A DNA stretch of 64,000 nt from Allodiplogaster sudhausi (lineage: Eukaryota > Nematoda > Chromadorea > Rhabditida > Diplogasteridae): positions 2,499,001 to 2,563,000 of the forward strand of contig CALZFC010000356.1 of the NCBI GenBank assembly GCA_945643635.1, given 5' to 3'. Every line of letters starts with the position of its first letter. Position 1 is the first letter of the stretch. Both the position numbers and the translations under genes were made by a program. Positions 60,380 through 64,000 of this stretch are shown here, in pieces. The notes beneath the pieces are model-generated. The model had not been told where the DNA came from. It saw only the letters and a program-made list of their open reading frames with translations, and ran no database searches.

Positions 60380-60691
60380 TTCACTCTTACTGTGCTGCTC
60401 CCATTGTCTTTCTATATTCAAGCCCCTTTCCTTCTTTCCTCTCGCCCAACTTTCTATCTCACTCTGTCTCTCTACTTCTATTTCATTCTTTGTTCTCTCT
60501 CATCCCTTTGCTTCTCTTTCTATTCTTCCACTTCTCTCACTCTCTCCATCTCCCATTCCTTTGCTTCTCCTTTTTTCTTTCTTTTTTTTATCTTTCTTTC
60601 TGTCTTCCTCTCACCCAACTCTCTAGTCTCTCTACTTAAATTTCTTTTTTTCTCATCCATTTCCTTATCTTTCTATTTTTCTACTTTCTCC

Positions 60692-60742
<51 letters not shown>

Positions 60743-61218
60743 GCCTATTTCTTTGCTTCTCCCTTTGTCTTTATTTTTTAGCTTTCTTGCTCTCTTCCTA
60801 TCGTTCAACTCTCTGGTCTCTAATTCTATTTCGTTCTCCCGTTCTCTGTCTCTCTCTGTCTCTTTCTCTCCCTCTCTCTCCCTCTTTTCTCTCTCTCACT
60901 CTCTCTCACCCTCACTAAGCTTCTCCCCTTCTCTTTCCATATTCTAGGCGTTTATTTTTTTATTTTTCTCTCGTCCCATTTGCTCTCGCTCTCTCTTTCT
61001 CTCTACTTCTATTTCATTCCTTGTTCTTTCTCATCCATTTGCTTCTCGCTGTCTCTCTCCCTCTCTCTTTCTCTCCGTCTCTTTATTACTTTGCTTCTAC
61101 CTTTGTCTTTATTTTTTTTAAATCTTTCTTTCTGTCTTACTCTCGCCCAACTCTCTAGTCTCTCTACTTATATTTCTTTTTTTCTCATCCATTTGCTTAT
61201 TTTTCTATTTTTCTACTT

Positions 61219-61254
<36 letters not shown>

Positions 61255-61591
61255 ACCCTCACTGTAATTCTCCAATTGTCTTTCTATATTCTAAGCCTCT
61301 TTCCCTCTTCCTCTTGCCTAATTTTATATCTCTCTCTGTCTTATCACTTCTATTTCTTTCTTTGTTCTCTCATTCAATTCTCTCTCTCTCTCTCTCTCTG
61401 TCTGTGCTGTCTCCCCCTCTTTCTCCGTCTCCTTTTCCTTTCTCCCTCTGTCTTTCTTTTTTTATCTGTCTTTCTGTCTTCCCCTCTCCCAATTCTCTAG
61501 TATCTCTAATTCTATTTCTTTCATCCATTCTATGTCTCTTTGTCTGTCTTTACTCTCTCTATCTCTTTCTCTCCCTATCTCTCTCCTCTTT

Positions 61592-61628
<37 letters not shown>

Positions 61629-62234
61629 CTCTCCCTAACCAATTCTTTTGCTTTTCTCATTGTCTTTGCTTATCTTTCTTTCTGTCTTCCTCTCGCCCAA
61701 CTCTCTAGTCTCTCTACTTATATTTCTTTTTTTTCTCATCATTTTGCATATCTTTCTATTCTTCTACTTCCTCTCTCTCTCTCTCTCTCTCTCTCCCTCT
61801 CCCATTCCTTTCTTCTCCCTCTTTCTTTCTTTCTCTCCTCTTCTCTCCCAACTCTTTTCTAGTCCATCTACTTTTATTTAATTCTCCCATTCTCTGTATC
61901 TACTCGCTCTGTACTTTCTCTCCCTATCCCTCTCCTCTTTCTCTCCTCTCTCCTCTTTCTCTATATCTCTCTCTCTCTCTCTTTCTCTCCTATATCTCTC
62001 TTTCTCTCATCTGTCTCTCCCTCTCCCATTTCTTTGGTTTTCCCCTTGTCTTTCTGTATATCTTTCTTTCTCTCTTCCCCTCGCCCAACTCTCTAGTCTC
62101 TCTACTACTATTTCTTTTTCTCCTCTTATTTCCTTTTTCTCTCTCTCTGTCTGTCTGTCTCTCTGTCTCTCTCTTTCTCTCTCTCTCTCTTCCCTCCATT
62201 TTCTGCATTTCTCTCTCCCTTTTTCTCGCTCTTG

Positions 62235-62275
<41 letters not shown>

Positions 62276-64000
62276 TAAGACTCCGTTTCCCCTTAGGCCT
62301 GCGACGGCGTTGAATACGAGCAGAGCGGCCTGAAACTCGACATGCGATTCGTGCCCGACGATATGGAGTTTGATGTAGGGGTTTTTTTTTTATTTTAACT
62401 TTATAAAACAAGCATTTTTACTTTTAAAAGCTTTTTTTGTTTAATTTTCTTTTCATAAAAAATTAACCTATAAAAAGCACTTTAAAATGTTAAGGATATC
62501 AGCTTTGCAGGAATCTCGAATCAAGGAGCAAGCGACTTCGGAAGACGTTCAGAAAGAAAAGTATCGACCCAGCGAAGTGGCATCGTCCGCTCTCGGCAGC
62601 TCAAAGGTATACGGAACAGGGAATAAATGCCACGGTGGTCGAGGACCAGAAGATTACGGTAGGGAATGAGGTTATTGGGCCCGGAAACCAGGGTTTTTTA
62701 GCTGCTGCTTCTGCCCAAATGTTCCTCAAAAAACATGGTGGGGTAGGGCTTTGGGGAGGCCCAAAATCAGGGTGGTTATATCAAATCGACAGTATCTTTA
62801 TCCCCCATGGTACGGTGGTAGTTAAAAAGTGGCATGGAAGACTGTGGCTATTTGGGAGAGGGGTATAGGGAATGGTGATTAGATTAAATATGCAGAAATA
62901 CAACACAATAGTCCAAGAGAAGCGATTGATATGGTGATACTACAAAAATTATGCAAATTCTCTCCCCTGTTAAGGTCAAGCTGAGCTGGGATGAGACGGA
63001 TCCGAAGCGGTCGCGGAAGCTGAAGGAAGCCTTTGAGTTAGTTCGGATTTCATTCCTCTTTCTCTCTCTCTCTCTCTCATTCTCTCGCTCTCTCTCTCAC
63101 TCTCACTCTCTCTCTTTCTCTTCCCCCTATCACTTTCTGTCTCTGTCAATCTAATAGCGCTATTTCGTTTTTTTTTTTCTTATTCCACCATCAACTGTAC
63201 CTCGAGTTTAGCCATATTGATTCCTCAATTTATCCTAACAATAAGCCCTACTACCTCAGTTAAACCTCTCCTAACCTAATTAGATCCCAATTTGATTCCT
63301 TATTCCATCCCAATTCTATTTGCAGTGAGAATGCTGACTTGGATGCAATGGCTCAGGAACTCATTGGAGCGAGTTCGGGAGAGGAAGACGCTGAAGAAGA
63401 GGACGACGAAGAGAGGTTGGGAGGAGGAAGCTCTTATCATGTTGGGATTGAGGGTATTAGCTAGGTTTTTGCACGTTTTAAATATTTGCCCTATTTTCAA
63501 CAGATTCATAGTATTCTTGTTCTTTTTATTTGATAAGTTTTACTCACTAGCTCATTTACTACAATTGCTCTTTCTTCTTTCCCTGAATTTTGTTCATGAA
63601 TTTCGATCTTCGTGCAGGCAAAGGAAACTCCGCCTTCTCCTTGGCGGAACAGGCGACGACGACGGCAAGGAGTTGGAGATTGAGTGGGAGAGCGAAGAGA
63701 AGGAAGAGAAGCAGAGAAAGAGAGGAGAGGACAAGGAGGAGAAGAAGAGCACTTTCGAGCAGTTCTTGGAGAAGAGAAAGGCGAAGCGGAAGGTACTTTC
63801 CTTTTTCCAGGCCGTAATTTCTTTCTTTTTATAAATTTTTACTAAAAAATTATTTATATTTTGTAAAAATCGATTTGATGTGTCAATTATTTAGCACTAG
63901 AATCAGAATTGCATTACCAAAGCTCTATTTTCAGGAGCGCAAAGCAAAGATTGCCGAGTTGAAGAGAGCGGCGAGAGAAGAGAGAGACGGTGGAGGAGAG
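57133..64000 (+). CDS. ESF1: ESF1 nucleolar pre-rRNA processing protein, 3' end outside window
   Basis: Exons 57133-57231, 57528-57677, 58381-58581, 59121-59236, 59685-59978, 60128-60230, 62297-62374, 62511-62606, 62975-63036, 63326-63415, 63618-63792 and 63935 onward. The start (RGLADPRFAHLTSDPKFNAL) and VLESRFAAALTDSRFG give the paired DPRF motifs. Acidic/basic low-complexity stretches follow, then the conserved core: VDLARGEGNLSSSSED, RRLAICNLDWDHLSCDDLFM, SSFKPLGGE, RYQLERLKFYYGVLECDSAQ, ACDGVEYEQSG, LDMRFVPDDMEF, VKLSWDETDPKR, IEWESEEKEE and FEQFLEKRKAKRK, all in the order of human and yeast ESF1. It works in the nucleolus in 18S rRNA maturation. The exon-5 donor (GAGAA|GTCGGG) is weak but required by phase. 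Many introns consist of GA just after the donor or CT just before the acceptor. Confidence 0.95.
58050..58195 (+). repeat. Dispersed repeat, second copy of 53740-53880
   Basis: Shared order of CTACTCCAC, TGAGGAACAT, CCAGCC and GCTGGGTCCT-like motifs with 53755-53875. Unclassified. Confidence 0.5.
60231..62296 (+). repeat. 2.07-kb polypyrimidine intron 6 of ESF1
   Basis: Almost the whole intron is C/T on the sense strand, with (CT)n cores, two near-identical 90-bp blocks at 60245-60395, and four to five diverged longer blocks each containing TCTTTCTGTCTTCCTCTCGC and CCAACTCTCTAGTCTCTCTA. Open frames over it are serine/leucine artefacts. Confidence 0.95.

Noticed and set aside
60117..61881. 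Open frames of up to 313 codons, mostly Ser/Leu/Phe
   Set aside because: Translation of a CT-repeat intron of ESF1; the exons on both sides splice in phase across it.

Overview
The window is nuclear DNA of a multicellular eukaryote, most likely an invertebrate animal and possibly a nematode. Genes are split by short to medium introns with TTTTCAG-like acceptors. The main methionyl-tRNA synthetase carries a C-terminal EMAP-II-type tRNA-binding domain, as in nematodes, and an Env-like fragment resembles those of invertebrate LTR elements. The species assignment is inference. The DNA is unusually full of (CT)n/(GA)n tracts, so most open frames in it are serine/leucine or arginine/glutamate artefacts. 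Exon boundaries below were read by eye from reading frame, phase and splice sites; no alignment was run.

Layout. 0-0.7 kb: 5' part of a BED-finger/hAT-transposase-like gene on the minus strand. 0.7-9.2 kb: mostly simple repeats, with weak minus-strand exon candidates, one hAT-type MITE and a truncated gene copy. 9.25-10.74 kb: a minus-strand gene whose exon is interrupted by a second MITE of the same family. 14.2-18.4 kb: an apparently intact PIF/Harbinger transposon with 60-bp terminal repeats, CAG target duplications, a Myb/SANT-like gene and a two-exon DDE transposase. 19.2-20.1 kb: an unrecognised 186-residue protein. 22.2-29.6 kb: a KIAA2013-family membrane protein. 30.4-36.2 kb: a broken copy of methionyl-tRNA synthetase. 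36.6-38.3 kb: an unrecognised lysine/serine-rich protein. 38.9-49.1 kb: the apparently intact methionyl-tRNA synthetase, 23 exons. 49.9-51.0 kb: LTR-like sequence plus a minus-strand Phlebovirus-G2-like Env remnant. 51.1-55.8 kb: an F-box/kelch protein. 57.1-64.0 kb: ESF1 (ribosome biogenesis), running off the right end.

The strongest unusual signal is a hAT-type MITE family (four copies, 164, 182, 157 and 165 bp). Its terminal inverted repeats carry splice signals, and the 8-bp target duplication plus the flanking 19 terminal nucleotides left after splicing give 27 nt, an exact multiple of three. The copy in the 9.25-10.74 kb gene sits inside a coding exon and, read as a 145-nt intron, restores the reading frame. 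This is what a DNA-transposon-derived introner should look like. A second copy has a matching empty site in the other methionyl-tRNA synthetase gene. Other points are GC-AG introns supported by phase in several genes, and an intronic tandem array of about 1.2 kb that appears to have grown from a 3' splice site.
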